Below are positions 13,301 through 28,800 of a DNA stretch of 64,000 nt, in pieces. Source of the stretch: Bryopsis sp. KO-2023. Its lineage: Eukaryota; Chlorophyta; Ulvophyceae; Bryopsidales; Bryopsidaceae. A model generated the notes under the pieces. It was given only the letters and a program-made list of their open reading frames with translations, was not told the origin of the DNA and searched no databases. Location: the NCBI GenBank assembly GCA_030272585.1, contig BSYQ01000004.1, forward strand, positions 2,666,001-2,730,000, given 5' to 3'. Made by a program: the position numbers and the translations under genes. The stretch's first letter is position 1. Each line of letters opens with the position of its first letter.

Positions 13301-13473
13301 TCGTCGTGCTCCGTGGTTTCCTCTTCGACTTCTCGGTTCGCCCGTGCGGAATCATTTATGTGAGCTCTCAGGGAAACGAGACTCTCGCACCACTCGCTTC
13401 CCAACACCGCCGGGTCCTCGCCGGCTTGAAGGCGTTCGACGATTCCACGCAACTCACTTATAGATTCGCACAT
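10315..13473 (-). CDS. THOC5: THO complex subunit 5-like protein
   Basis: Seven exons join in phase: 13473-12938, 12752-12569, 12370-12144, 11819-11646, 11354-11135, 10901-10776, 10500-10315 (stop TGA), giving about 550 residues. The first exon (about 180 residues) is strongly charged coiled coil (EEIKERREEEVAMRKTWL; ELKTRESLQARLREMQARK). Exon 2 carries LPLPLRVLYNQFSACNRALG, which matches the conserved 'LP.PL.VLY.Q..A' element of THOC5 proteins. Later exons give a beta-rich region (VVILRIFDKGSRRVLTAMEF) and VHFPMTDPERPLFLINS. Known role of the family: part of the nuclear THO/TREX complex, which couples transcription to mRNA export. The assignment rests on remembered motifs, so the family is likely rather than certain. 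It is divergent from CTP synthase with 439 bp between the starts. Confidence 0.62.
12511..12530 (+). repeat. CTAT microsatellite in a THOC5 intron
   Basis: Four CTAT units followed by a short AT run, inside the intron between exons 2 and 3 of the THOC5-like gene. Confidence 0.8.
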
Positions 13474-13912
13474 CGTGCGTAAACAGCGACAAAGAAACGG
13501 CCCTGCAGGTTTTCCGACGATATTCTGGGGCTGGGAGAAGAACGCAGCGCGTCTTGACCGCCTCCTCGAAAACTAAAATTCCGCCAAAGCTGTTGCCAAC
13601 CATTTCGACGGTGTCGTACGATGCCAGAAACCAGAATGTGCAGCAGTCGAGACAAATGCTAGAATTCCGGTGAAAATTGGTCATTTGCGAAAACATAGCC
13701 GAGAAAGGACGTGTTGCTCTCTCTTTTATGCACCAGCCGTGTCGCACACCCACCGCCCGGGAACCGAACAAGTTCGCGGGTTAACAGAATCTCGTCGACG
13801 TCGGAGAATTTCCATTATCGAGCGGGCAATCGTTGTTTTACGGAAGCTGAGGTCTTACGCGCGCGAGTTTCGCTGATCCGAGCAGAGCCAGTTTTTAGGG
13901 GAGACGGTGGCG
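13474..13912. promoter_or_regulatory. 439-bp divergent promoter between THOC5-like gene and CTP synthase
   Basis: The two start codons face away from each other with only 439 bp between them, so the spacer must hold both promoters and both 5' UTRs. It is GC-rich compared with intron DNA. No consensus TATA element is obvious. Confidence 0.5.
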
Positions 13913-16698
<2,786 letters not shown>

Positions 16699-18215
16699 GC
16701 GAGGTTCAACTGACAGGGTGGGGGGATCCGGGTGGACTCGTGTATAAATGGAGAGGTTCTTTGCTTAGAAAGCTTTTTCAGCCAAGGGCATACAACGTCT
16801 CAGTGCTGAGGAAAACAAGGATGGAAAAAACAGTGCTGTTGTGGATTGAATTTTGGATGGCATCAGGATAATTCCGTCTTTTCTTCTTTTGTTGTTTGTG
16901 TGGGGGGGGAAGGGTTGGAAATCAGAATGAGCGAGTTGCGAGTGCAGGGAATAAGGGTTGAAGCACCCTATTTCTTTTTCAACATCTTTCACTCTTTTCT
17001 TTTCTTTTTTATATTGCAGTTTGAATGTTTGATTGAAAAACATGATATGAACTCGGGGAAAAAAAGGGGGGGCGATTGGGACAGGTACGCGTTACGTTGG
17101 GAATTAAGTTTGATACTCGAATGGTGATGGCTGGATGTGGTGGGAATGGGGCTTGGATTGTAGTTGTATCTTGAAACCCAAGCATTTTGTTCAATGAAGT
17201 TATAATCCAATTGTAAACGTCGGTCTGGAGTCGATGTGTTCCGAACAAAATGTGCATACAGTCGTACCCCGGTTTAGTGCCGCTTTTTTCGGCTTGTCAC
17301 GGGGCGGCACTAAATCGGGGTACCACTGTACAAGAAAGGCAACATTCTGTTACGCATGCTCCTTTTCTTTGCACTCTCCCTCACAACCGCCCATTTTGAG
17401 CCAGCCCCAACAAAACCCATCGCGAAAACCCAAAAATGTGGACCTCTCAAAAACTGATGTTTTGATCCAAATATCATGCGATATCGGCACCATATTCACT
17501 CTTCTTCCATGAAGTCATCTGGATGAGGGGGGAATCATCACTGTGTAGTGGAAATTGTTTTACGACAGGACAGAAAATACATGCATCCTTTCACTCAAAT
17601 CCACCTATCCAAAGTACCGCTACATCCTCATCTCCCACAATTTCCTTATTCTTGTATGGCTGTTTTTGTATGAGTTTTCAACAAGTGAGAATTGTTTTGT
17701 GGTCGAATTTTTAGGGCAACAAACATTCTAAAAGATTCCAACAAAATTTTGGGGAAACAACGACTCTTCAATATTGAGCCAACCTCCTTCCACAGAATCT
17801 TGTGTGTTTGTGTGAACAAAAAAGCACTGAAGAGCACCACTGAGGGACTTCCAGACAAAGCATCAGATTTCACCAGCTGCTGAATTGGCTGACAATAGAT
17901 TTCGGTTGTAATGGGAATTCCTTTTTCTGATCATCACCAGGACCACCGATTTTCCCCAATTCCAGAGTCAGTCCTGGGAGACGCTTTTCAGACGCACACT
18001 CGATTCAATGGCCAGGAGGCAGCCTGCGTCAGGAACTGTGAGTTCTGTGGTGGGCTGGCAGCGGGCGCGCTCTGAGAAATCGGAAGTTAATTCCTCGTCG
18101 AAGCTGCCTTCTGCAGAAGATACGGAAATTCCTCCTGAAGTGTTCCACCTGATGGTCACTCCCACCACGATTTGCCGAACTACTGCCCATGTTGTGATTT
18201 CCGTGTGATTTCACT
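16699..18215. other. Intergenic spacer CTPS to CAP gene
   Basis: About 1.5 kb, A/T-rich. Apart from the 70-bp MITE at 17259-17328 I see nothing coding or structured. Confidence 0.45.
17259..17328. mobile_element. 70-bp pogo/Tigger-type MITE
   Basis: The element starts CAGTCGTACCCCGGTTTAGT and ends with its near-perfect reverse complement. The 24-bp inverted ends match at 22 positions, leaving only a 22-bp core. It is flanked on both sides by TA. TA target duplication and termini of the type CAGTGGTACCxCG are typical of the pogo/Tigger branch of Tc1-mariner elements. It encodes nothing and must rely on a transposase elsewhere. Confidence 0.8.
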
Positions 18216-20835
18216 ATGCCGGGATACCCCCATCACTTGTACTTTGATCACAGCGCTCCGCTGCGCAGTTTCCAGGGTGAGCTCGGGGAGGTAGCCAAGG
18301 GATACGCTGGGAGGCACTGTCACGGCTCCTGCAGCGAGAGGGAGGGTGTTCATTGCCTGTTTAAATACATGGTGTGAAACTCTTCCCGGGAGGTTGAGCG
18401 CGGGTATTATGTCATCCCTCTTGCCGTCAACGGCCTCAAAGCGTGTCCCTGCAGGAGCACAAGGCCTTGCGCCAGCGTCCGTGCGGATTTCCTACAGGCA
18501 TGCAGAATTGTGACGCCCTTGGTCGTATCCTTGCACTCGTGTTTATTCCTTTTCTGTGCATTGTTCTGGATGTGGTGATACGAAGGGGCCTGTTGGAACG
18601 TTTGTGCAGGGCTGTTTGGGGTGGCTTATTGCTTATCGGGATCCTGAGTGCGAGTGTCGTCCCTTCCTGCGCAACGAAAAGAGCGCCGATAGACGTTTCA
18701 GGCCGCCACATCCTGACGAGCGACTGGCCTGCTGCCAAGACGTCAGGCAAACATGGTCTCTGGAAGTCCTGTTTCGCGCATGCGTGATATCTACCTTCTT
18801 CCCCACGTCGTCGTTTCCGCACCTGGCTGACGTTTTTCGTTTCCTTGCTGCAGACACACCAGATTTCGATGGACGCAATTCGCGCCGTTCCTCGTGTAGC
18901 AAGAAGCGATCGGGCAATTCCGCTGTAAGTCCAAGACCAATGTGGGCAAAACCAAGCCTGCATTATCATACGTTGCTTGTCTGAAATGATGGAAGGGAGT
19001 GTTGCTGAACCTAAGAGGGGGGGGGATTGGTTTGACACAGATGCAGGTGTTCCATTGCTCGAATGAGGTTCGATCTGATCCGAAGATGTTCATGAACGAG
19101 TACCCATGTGATACCTCATCGTTCATGGTGAGCTCAAATCATGATAATATGATCATAAAAGCCTTACTTCCACCTTGCATCTTGCCATGATAGCATGCAT
19201 GTCGTGGTCGAAATTTCCGTGCCAGTTGCTGAGTTCATCCCTTTGTGGGTGCTTTTCTTGACACAGCACGAACTGGAAAAGGGATCTGGACACCTTGAGG
19301 TGGAGGGGACGTTGATGGATGTGGCGCAGAGACATACGGACTACTTGGCATCCACGATGATACCGTCACACAGGTCAGACTCACTTTTTCAGCAAAAAAA
19401 ATAATAAAAAAAAATAATAATTTCAATTCTTCTTGGATGCTCAACTACCCGAAAACATCGACAATTCAAGGTGGTTGTTCATCAATCGATCAGCACAGAT
19501 TGCCTCAGGGGGTCGCTCAAGTAATTATTAGTAGCATTCAAGTTATTAACTCACCTTTCGTCCTGTGATGCATGGCAGCATCGATGGTGGTTTCTGTGGG
19601 GGCAGAGTCATGGAAGAAAATTAAATCAGGAAGGAGTGGACTATCATGTTATGCAGATAAATCCTGAAGGATTGCATAAAGTTGCCTGCCCTTCGATCCA
19701 AAAAAACCCAAAACAGACAGAAGAATATCATCGTTTTTTTTCTTTTTCTTTTTCCATTTTTGAGTGAATTGGTAATCGGAATCTGGAATCTGGACTGTTT
19801 ACACTTGAGTAGGTCGCTATGGCTGTACACCTGGGACCCAGTTTAAGTAAATTGGTAAATCTGTATCAGCCACCTTTCTGTTTTTTGTTTTTTTTTATAG
19901 TGGACCTGATGGTTCCACCGCGGGTTCTCGTGCATTAGCAGCGGGTTACTCTTATGAAGTTATTGGAGAAAACATTGCATCTGGATTCGACAATGCAAGG
20001 GACATCGTGTTCGCTTGGATGTGGTGAGCTGTCCATGCATGGAATGACAACTGTTATTTCACCGGTTTTTCTCTTCTTTTGCTCCGTTTTTTTGCAGTTT
20101 TTTCCCTAAACTGCAAAAATAAACAACCGAAAAACATCGAAAAAATATTGTTGGGATGGTTTCGTAATGCTATCAGCACAGAAAATTGTTTGTTCATTGC
20201 TTCTCATTTGCTGTGGTGCAGCTCCCCTAGCCATCGGTCGGTGCTGCTGGTAAGTCCATATCTGATCACTGCAATTTTGGCTACGTTTTAATTTTTCATT
20301 GCAAAAAAAAATTCCCACCTTCTGAACAAGGTTTTCCAAATCGACATGCATGTGAAAAAAATAATAAAAAAAAATTATGGTATGGTAGTGATGATTTGAT
20401 GGGAAATTGTTCGTCGCAGGATTGCAGGTTTAGTCATATGGGGGTTGGAGTTGCTGCGGTAGATGATGGAATGTACATTACGCAGGTACAGGAATTTTTG
20501 GAAGCAAATTCTGGTGGAATGCTCTGGGTTTTTTATTCCTGATCTCTGATTGTAGTTGCATTGAGAAGATGGTCACCAACATATTTTCAATTTATCGCAA
20601 AATCGTCAGGGTTTGTTTTTTCCCCTGTTTTTTTTTTCCTTTTTTAAATCATGTAGTATCTGACAACAGTGTGTTTTTTTTTGTTTTTTTTCGTGTGTGT
20701 GTTTTTTTTGGAAATTTTGAAACCAGACGATGGCTTGTACCACTGACGGGAGTTGTGGGTTGAACTGCTGAATTTCTATGCGACAGTTAAACAAACATCT
20801 TCTGGAGCAGATTGTTGCAGGTTTGGAGTGCCTGA
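18216..20835 (+). CDS. CAP (SCP/PR-1-like) domain protein
   Basis: Exons 19047-19127, 19267-19373, 19901-20023, 20222-20249, 20420-20485 and 20821-20835 join in phase and encode a CAP domain: NEVRSDPKMFMNEYPC (N-terminal helix), LMDVAQRHTDYLA, SGPDGSTAGSRALAAGYSYE, GENIASG, VFAWM, SPSHRSVLL and FSHMGVGVA. The acidic and histidine residues of the CAP cavity (SHSGPDG, GENIA, SHR) are present. Upstream, exon 18854-18924 fits in phase and could join an ATG exon at 18216-18276, giving 183 residues; this 5' part is provisional. With it no clear signal peptide is seen, though CAP proteins are usually secreted, so another first exon may exist in 18400-18850, where hydrophobic reading frames occur. 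The pattern resembles the bacterial/plant-type 'NxxRxxPxxF' CAP subgroup. Exact function unknown; family members bind sterols or act in defence. Confidence 0.75.
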
Positions 20836-22843
20836 TATTTTTGCCAGTGACCAAACCAGTGGACATAAAGAATTGTCATAAATCACTTTTAGGAGAGATG
20901 TTCGAGAAAGAAAAAAAAAAAAAAAGTAAAAAAAAAGAAGCAAAAAGAAGGGCTCTTAGTGATTAATTGGAGCAAGTGACCAACAAAAATGCCAGGCACC
21001 GTTTTGAATAAATGAACAAGAAGACAGAAAGGAAAAAAAAAAAGAAGCAAAAAGGAAAGAAGGAAGTCCCATTTTTAATTGAACCCGAGGTCACTGGAGG
21101 AGCTGTGCGAAGTTTTTGACCAGATATTCAGTTTGAAGGTGGTATTGCAGAAAAAGGGAAGAGAAGTGGGGTCGAGAGGTTTTGTTTGGGTAAGAAAAAA
21201 AAAGAAAAGAAAAAATGGGGGGGGGGGAGGGGGAAGGGGATTTGACAAAGAGATTTAAGTCTTGAAAGAAAAACAAAAAGAGAAAAAAAAATTGGCAAGA
21301 GTGTTTGGTCGATTTTTATGATTGGTTTTTAGCGAGCAAAAAAAAGAAAAGGAAAAAAAAAAAAGAGATTGATGTGATGGTGGTTTAAGTGATCGGATAA
21401 AAGAGTGAGGGATCGGGCAGTTTTTCTTTCTTTCTTTTTTTTTTTTTTTTTCGTTTTGTTGCTTCTCTGGCAATGATCTGCATCCGAGTGTCGTGAAAGG
21501 GGGCTTTGGGGGAAAGGGTTTTGAGAGGGAGGAAGGGGGGGTGGGGGGGAAAGAAAAAAAAAAAGAGAAAAAAAAGAAAATTAAAGTCATTTGGGATGTG
21601 CCCGGGATGAAATATTTTCGGAGCAGTGATGAGGAGAGATAGTACCACCACCAACATAATGATTTTATTTTCTGGTCCCCTTTTTTCCGGAGGCCTTTCG
21701 AAAATGCCGGACACTCTCCTGTTTGCTGATTATTTCTGTAAAGGTGTGGTTAAATATCTGATTTTTTTTTTTTTTTTTCAATTTTTTTTTTTGTTGTTTT
21801 TTATTTCTTTATATTGGTAAACATTAAGCGCAGATGAGTTTCGTTCGTTTCGATGGATCGATCGTCCATTGTTTTTTTTATATTTTTACTTTACCCTTTT
21901 GCTTTTCTCCTGTGGTGTAGTGTTTTTTTAAATTTAAAATAGCAAAAAACCTCTTCAAGAAAATCTCCATGATCTTAGCGATAGCGAAAAAAAAGCAAAA
22001 AAAAAAGGAAAGGAATGGAAAAACAAATCCCCTGAAAAACGGAAAAAATGCGCACGTTTTTGCTCATTTTTTTTTTCTTTCATTCATTGAAATTTATAAT
22101 TTAAGAAAAAAAAAAGAAAAAAAACACACTAGAGGACCGTCTTAGAGCAGTAGAAAAAAAAAGGAAAAATGGGAAAGGAGTTCTTGACCTTGATTTGTAC
22201 TATTTCAGAAATATGAGTAACGATGGTCCCTGAAGCATTGTATTTTGGGGGTATGCCTTTCTCTTTGAGGAAAAAAACAAACAAAAAAAAGAGATATAAG
22301 AGAAGCTGGAAAATGGTTATTTCTTTTGAGCTGGCCATTTTGCACCAATAAAAAGAACGCTGCCTCCCCTTCTTGAATTATTTTTTTTTCTCTATCGCTT
22401 TTTTTTTTTTTTTGAGGAAAAAAAAAGAAGCTAGAAGCTGGCGATTGTGTGTCGATAGTATTTTTTGATCCGCAAAAATGCTGTGGAGACTCTTGTAAGG
22501 TGGAAAAATTTGACGTGACATTTTGGCGAAATGACCTGAAACACCAAACCCCATTTTCTGGGCAAGGTGCCATTCAAAAAGACAGAAAATGCAGTTTTTC
22601 GTTTTCACACAAGGTCAAAAAATCGCTGTCGTGGCCTCGATGAAATAAAATTACACAATGAACAAAAAAATCTAACTATTTTCAGTGAACCCAGTTCTCA
22701 AGGTGCATGACTAATCAATATCTCCTCTCTGCCTGTGTGTTTGAACTCTGCATCTATATCAGCGTGACATGAATATCTATTTTGCCACTAAACTAAACGA
22801 AAAACTACCCCCAGTACTATATATGTAAAAATCAGTATTTTTC
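20836..22843. other. Convergent intergenic spacer, homopolymer-rich
   Basis: Two kilobases between the 3' ends of the CAP and rotatin genes, dominated by long A and T runs (for example 21760-21800 and 22380-22430) and a G-run at 21220. No coding segment seen. Confidence 0.5.
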
Positions 22844-25800
22844 TCAATTTTCTTGAAAAAACGGCTCCATGACTTCTTTCAACCCAGAAAGACTCTGCAG
22901 CAGTTGGTCGTGTGATCCATACGGCATTTCGGTAGGCTGCATTGCAGCGACTCCTTGTATTGTGCTTGTGATGGCCTCCTCCCAGCCAGCCACGTTCCGA
23001 AGCGCAGCTTTAACCTATTCGCACAAAAAGGATTACAAAATCTAATTCCTTAAATATTCGGGGGAAAAAAAACTTCTCACCGATGTTTTCGTCACTCAAG
23101 CTGACAAGAAAAGAACAGTGGCTTAATCCCCAGGAAAGCACCGTTCCAAAATTTTCAGAAAGAAACACACCCCACAGCTTATCACCATTGTATGAATCAG
23201 GCGCGCCTGACTTTCAAAAGAAATTGGAGCATTGATGGGGCGATTAAGAAACACATTACGTTTTTTCCACGTGTGGAATCGCCACACTCACAGGAAATCA
23301 CGGAAGGTTGAGAACATAGCTACGTTTTTAACACTTCAAGAATCCAAAAAAAAACGTGGCTATACCTTTTCTCCTTGCGAAAGCAGCGCCCAGAGTGCAG
23401 AAGCAGCATTTGCGGCAGCAGGAACATTCTCATCCTCTTGTATGGCTGTGGCCATTTTGACGAGGCCCCTGATGGAATGTGATTGAGCGAGAAGGTGGTG
23501 GCAGAAGTTTGGAACGAATGCCAAATTCCTCAGAATCGACACGGCCGCTGTTTTTACCTTGGCAACCTGAGAATAGCCACATAAATTTTAGAAAAGAAAG
23601 GGCATGATCAAAGTGTGTTACTGGCATATTTCATATCGCTGCCTGTCGCAGCAGATGATCGGTTCAAAACTGTTTGTTACCTGATGGGGTGAGATGCCAT
23701 GCATGACTAATTCCAAGAGGTTGGAAACAGCAGGAGGTTTCATCAAAAAGATCTGACCATCAGGGAATGCCGCCACGTTCACGAAAACCTGCCCATCCAA
23801 GCAAATCATATCTCTATTCCTCAAGGGTAAAAAGACAGCACCACAACAGTTGGTTTCACGAGAGAGGACATCGATTTGGGTTTTTTTTAATGGAAGGGGG
23901 CCTTGTGTGTGTTTGGAGCGTTTGAACATGTGTCTGACCTGCATGGTGGCGACGAGAAGGTCAGTGTCTTTCGTGCTGATTGCCCTTTTCATCACATCCC
24001 TTCCAGTTTCGACGAAACCGGATCGCACCAAGGCACCGGCTCCATCTGGAGTGGCGCTGAAAACCTTCAAAGTCTTGAGCGTTGCCAGACTCGTCGAATT
24101 GGAATTAGCAACCTGAGAAGAAAAAAAAGTGACATAAGATAAAAATGAATAAAATAAAACAAAATAACCGACTACTTAAAAATACACCTGTCAATGTTCC
24201 ATTAAAACAGAGCTTCCTCACAGATCCCTCGGATCATCCTCCACTATTTTTTGAGGCAAAAAATATACATAATGCTCAAAATTCGCCATCCAGAATGTTG
24301 CTCACCTCATATCCCCCCAGTTCTGCAATCATTCGGGCCAGCAACGATTTGGATCCCCCCTTGCTTGCGATTTCGGCGGTGCCCTCTTTGCATCCACAGC
24401 TCAAGTTGGAAATCAGAGACAAGGCTTCGTGCATGCAAGCCACGCTCCCAGAAATGACGGGCCATCCATCGCTCAGCTCAGAAATCACCCCTGCTGAAAG
24501 GGTGGCCAATTTCGCCTGGATGCTGTGCGCGACGAAATGACGAAGCAAAGCTAGGCAAGAGCAGATCTCCACTTCGCAAGCCTTGTCCAGAAGCTTCCCT
24601 GAAAGTTGTGCCATTCACATATACTATGTAATAGAAAGTTTTATTTTTTTACCTCATGAACAAATGCAAAGAAAGAAAAAAAATACGCATGTTAATATGA
24701 AAAAATATGTATTGATACAAAAAGAAAGCACCAGGGAACGGATATTGTGATTTAAAAAAAAAAGAATCGAGATCGTGTGACACAGATCTTCTAAAAAAAT
24801 ATTTAAAACAAATAAATAAACTAAATATAACGGATGCTGCAAAGAAAGATTGATTTGATCCCAATATCTGGTGCAATAATACGTGGTTTTGGGAATAGAA
24901 AAGAAAAAAAAATCACTGCCACCACTCACCAGCTTTCAGTGCTGCTTTTGTTTTTTTCTTGCCCCTCAGTTTACTGGGCTGACCCTTTTTCAGGCTCCCA
25001 GATCCTTAGAACAGAAAATTCAGTGGAGCTGAGATCTAACCATCCAGTGCAAAACAGCAAGCAAAATAACCCACCCACCCCCATTCTCCAGCCATACCAA
25101 GCATTTTTTTCAGAAAAGAGAGGATTGAGAAAAGATGCGAGCTGTTGGGAAGACACACTTGTTTGTTTGCCCACCTCCACATTTTTGGGTTTCGGATCCA
25201 GAGAGCCTGGCAGCATCCATCAGTTTGTGGTGTTTTTCCACCAGGTTCCCATGAAAACCGGTTTCACATGCTGCTTGTTTGGCCCCGATGCTGTGGGTAA
25301 GAACGTTTCGAAGGGCAGCCGTAGCTGCATGTCTCAGGTCTCTCCCTGTTGGGGAAAAAACAATTGCGAAACCATTGGTCATCCCAGCTGTTTGAATAAC
25401 CAGCCCAATTTCATTAAAAAAACAATGGATATGCATCTGTGTAGCATGTCTTTTTTCAAGCACCAACAAAACAATGAGGTTATTTCTGGACCTATCTGCT
25501 TGAACTTTGGTTTATCGACAGGCAGCAATTTTTGGTGGAGCAAATGCTGAACAGCACGAAAACAAAATAACACACAAAAATGCATGCATTTTATCTCACC
25601 ATGGTCAGATTCATCCATGAAATCCCTCAACGCTGTGAAAATGCATACCCCCAGCCCATCCTCAACATCTGCATCACATACCCAAAAAGACGAATGTCAA
25701 TATCAATGTTGATTTATGAACCTCACAAGAAAAAAGTCACCCCCAGCCGAAACAACGCAACTTGCCGAATATGTGTATGTATTGAAAAAGAATGTCATAT

Positions 25801-28800
25801 TCTGGAGATCATACGAGCTGTGCTGATTTCCTCAAAAGGATTGATTAAAAAATTGCAAAAAAAGAGAAAAAGAGTGATAAAACCCCACCGTGGGCTGCGT
25901 TCGATAGAATTGCATAGCTGTGTCTGGATGATGATAAAGTCCCCAGGAGTGCGCACAGAGCAGTCTGGCCTTCCAAGGGGATGTGGGGAATGACTTCACA
26001 TATTGCAAAGCCCAATGGGCAAGCATTGCCGTCAGACAGAGCAGCGATGCTCTCCACGAGACCAGCAGGACCATCATCACAGCAAATACCCTGAAAAGAA
26101 GAAAAAAAGTGAAGAAAAAACACACACACACATAAGTTTTGTTTGTTCTTTTCGAAATCCCTCCCCTCCCAAAAAAACAGAAAAAAAAGTAAGAAAGAAA
26201 AGAAAAAATGAGCCTCCCTCCTTCAAGGTGTTGTGTGTGCTTCCAAAACCTGGTGGTAATTCTGGGAATGACGTTGCTCTGCATGTATGTGCGCCGACCT
26301 GAGAAATCGAGTGGCCGGAGAGAGCTGTATATGTGATTGCATCTTGGATGGCGACCTCTTGCTCCACGTTCCTTTCTTTCGTTTCGTGCACAACCAACAG
26401 TTGCCCAAGCGATGCCAAAATGTTGCTCAAAACTGAAATGCGAGATGCCCACACGAGGCCCTCTTTGTCTTGGACCAGGAACGACAGCAACACAGCAGCT
26501 GACCACCTGACCGAAACTTGCATGGGCGAGGACGATTCCGAGTGTTCGGGATTATGGTTTGAAAGGGGACTGGCGGCCAGCATCAGCGATTCTATCGTCT
26601 GTCTGTCTGACAACAGAGACACTGCAGCTCTGAATGGGGACAGGACAGCTTGGAGCATGAGGCCGATCGAAGGGGAGAGCAATGCTGGGGAGGAAGCCTT
26701 GTTGCGAATAACATCGGAAACCTGTTCAAATGCCGATTCCAACATTTCAAAAAGGACAAAAAAAAATGTAGTGAAGTCGAAACAAAGAAAATATATATAT
26801 TATTTCGATTTTCTTAGTAATTATTTTATATTATTTTCGACCCCTCCAACCTCACAGTATTTCTCTTTTGAAATTATGATGATTGCCGGGCTCACCATTT
26901 CCCAGAATTCATGCATTTGGGGGATTGAAATGAGGAACGCTTGCATGGCATCGCATGCTTCTGGCATGATGTCGTCTGCATGGCCTTGATCTTGGCACAA
27001 GGCAATGACTTGACAGATGATTTGCATGGAGGCCGCTCTGACACCATCGCATTCGCATGCATTGCAAGCCACGTCTGCCATGCGATTCAAGCTCTCCGGC
27101 CAACCCTTTCGCAAAACACAAAAAGAATAAAACCATTTCGACACATAAAATAGCCAACGAAACGAGGAATCTGATGAGCAATTCTCATGCCGGTCAGAAT
27201 CCCGGGCAAAACGAAAACATCTTTCCATTAGGAAACTCCCCACTCTCATGCTGATACAGAACCCCCTGATTTTGGTGTGCAAGGATATTGCGACAAGTTG
27301 AGTGAATGCCATCTGGCTTGCACACCTTCAACAGAACGGCCAGCGTTCTACCGGTGGGATCGGACGCAACGTGGGTGAAAATTTTCAACGCTGCCACTCG
27401 AACGTTGGCTTCATGGTCTCTGGACAGCCTGGATATCCATGCCACTCCAGCAATGTCTTCCCATGCATGTCCCCATTCTGAGATATGCATGCCAGACATC
27501 AAATGATCCAAGTAGCGGAGCGCCTCCCTCGCGAGACCTTTCTGTCTGTACAACCCATCCGAATGCAATCTAGCATTCGACATGAAAATGCAGCGGATAA
27601 TTGGGCCCATGGGGTGTGTTAGAAGAGCAATGTCTTCTGGAGGCAGCAGTGGTTCCTTCATAAACAAACGAAACACTGTGGATCAATTTCAAGGTCGATA
27701 AATATGCCCGGAATATACAGGAAAGGAGGCTACGTCATGGTCTTTTTGTGTGCATGCCGAATTGCACTCCCCCCGATGAAAATAAACCTCTTTCCACCGA
27801 CAGTGGCCTTTCCCCCCCCACCTTGGCCATTTCGTTCCATTTGCTGGCTCCATCGGCAAGACATGCCAACCCCTTCAGCACCCGCATTCCTTTCACACGA
27901 CACCCGTAATCGCAGCCCTCCTTCAGGACGAACCCTGCTGAGATAATATCCACAGCATCTTCCAGGCCCACCCCATCCAGCATTCCCCACAGCTCTCCAC
28001 TCGTTTTTAGCGATTTCCTGGCGCATTCTATGACAGTCCCCAGGGTTTCAAGGAAGGAGGACGTGGTGCACAGAGCCCAGAATCGATCTCTGATTGATGT
28101 CAGAGCGGAGCCGTGGAAACTGGTCTGGGCTACAGGTAGGTTGGGGATTGCACATCCAGCATTGTCTGCAGTCAGGATTGGCACCACAGCGTTTCTGAGC
28201 TGCCCAAGGAGACTCAGCAACACTTCCTGAAAAGCCGATAGGGAAAAAAAACGGCACACATTCTCGGCATCAGAAACATCATAAGGAGTCTATCTCACTC
28301 TTTTTCTTTCATAAAAGGAGTGAGAGTCTTCTCTCTCTCCCCCCCCCCTTCCTCAAAGGGGGGTTATTCACTTGATGGTGGAATACCTTGGGTAGCTCTT
28401 GCGTGGCTAAGTCTTGGACCCATTCCAGCACCTCGATAGATCGGATGTGCTCGTTGATGCTGTCAGGGACATTGGCTAGAACACTCTCAAGGGCAATGTT
28501 GGCCACAGTCCACCCCCCTTCGATGCACAGTCCTGAGAGAGCCTTTCCTGTAGAGTCAGACAAACCTCGACTCCTCAGTTGCCTCACACAGTCCAGGAAA
28601 TCGTCGTCCCCAGACTCCATCAGCCTTGTCTGAATGGTGCCGGGCTCAAATGGGGCATATATATTGATCAGCGTGGCCTTCGTCCAGTGGTCGATGTCTG
28701 ACTCTGAGCTCATGGTCTGGAACATTTGGTAGGGCGAGCGTTTCGACAAGTGTCCGCGGTCCTTCAGGATTTTAGTGATGGCTAGATCCTGGTCGGTGAA

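Noticed and set aside
18436..19038. 200-codon minus-strand frame
   Set aside because: It crosses confirmed CAP-gene splice sites on the plus strand, has no recognisable domain and no exon signals of its own.
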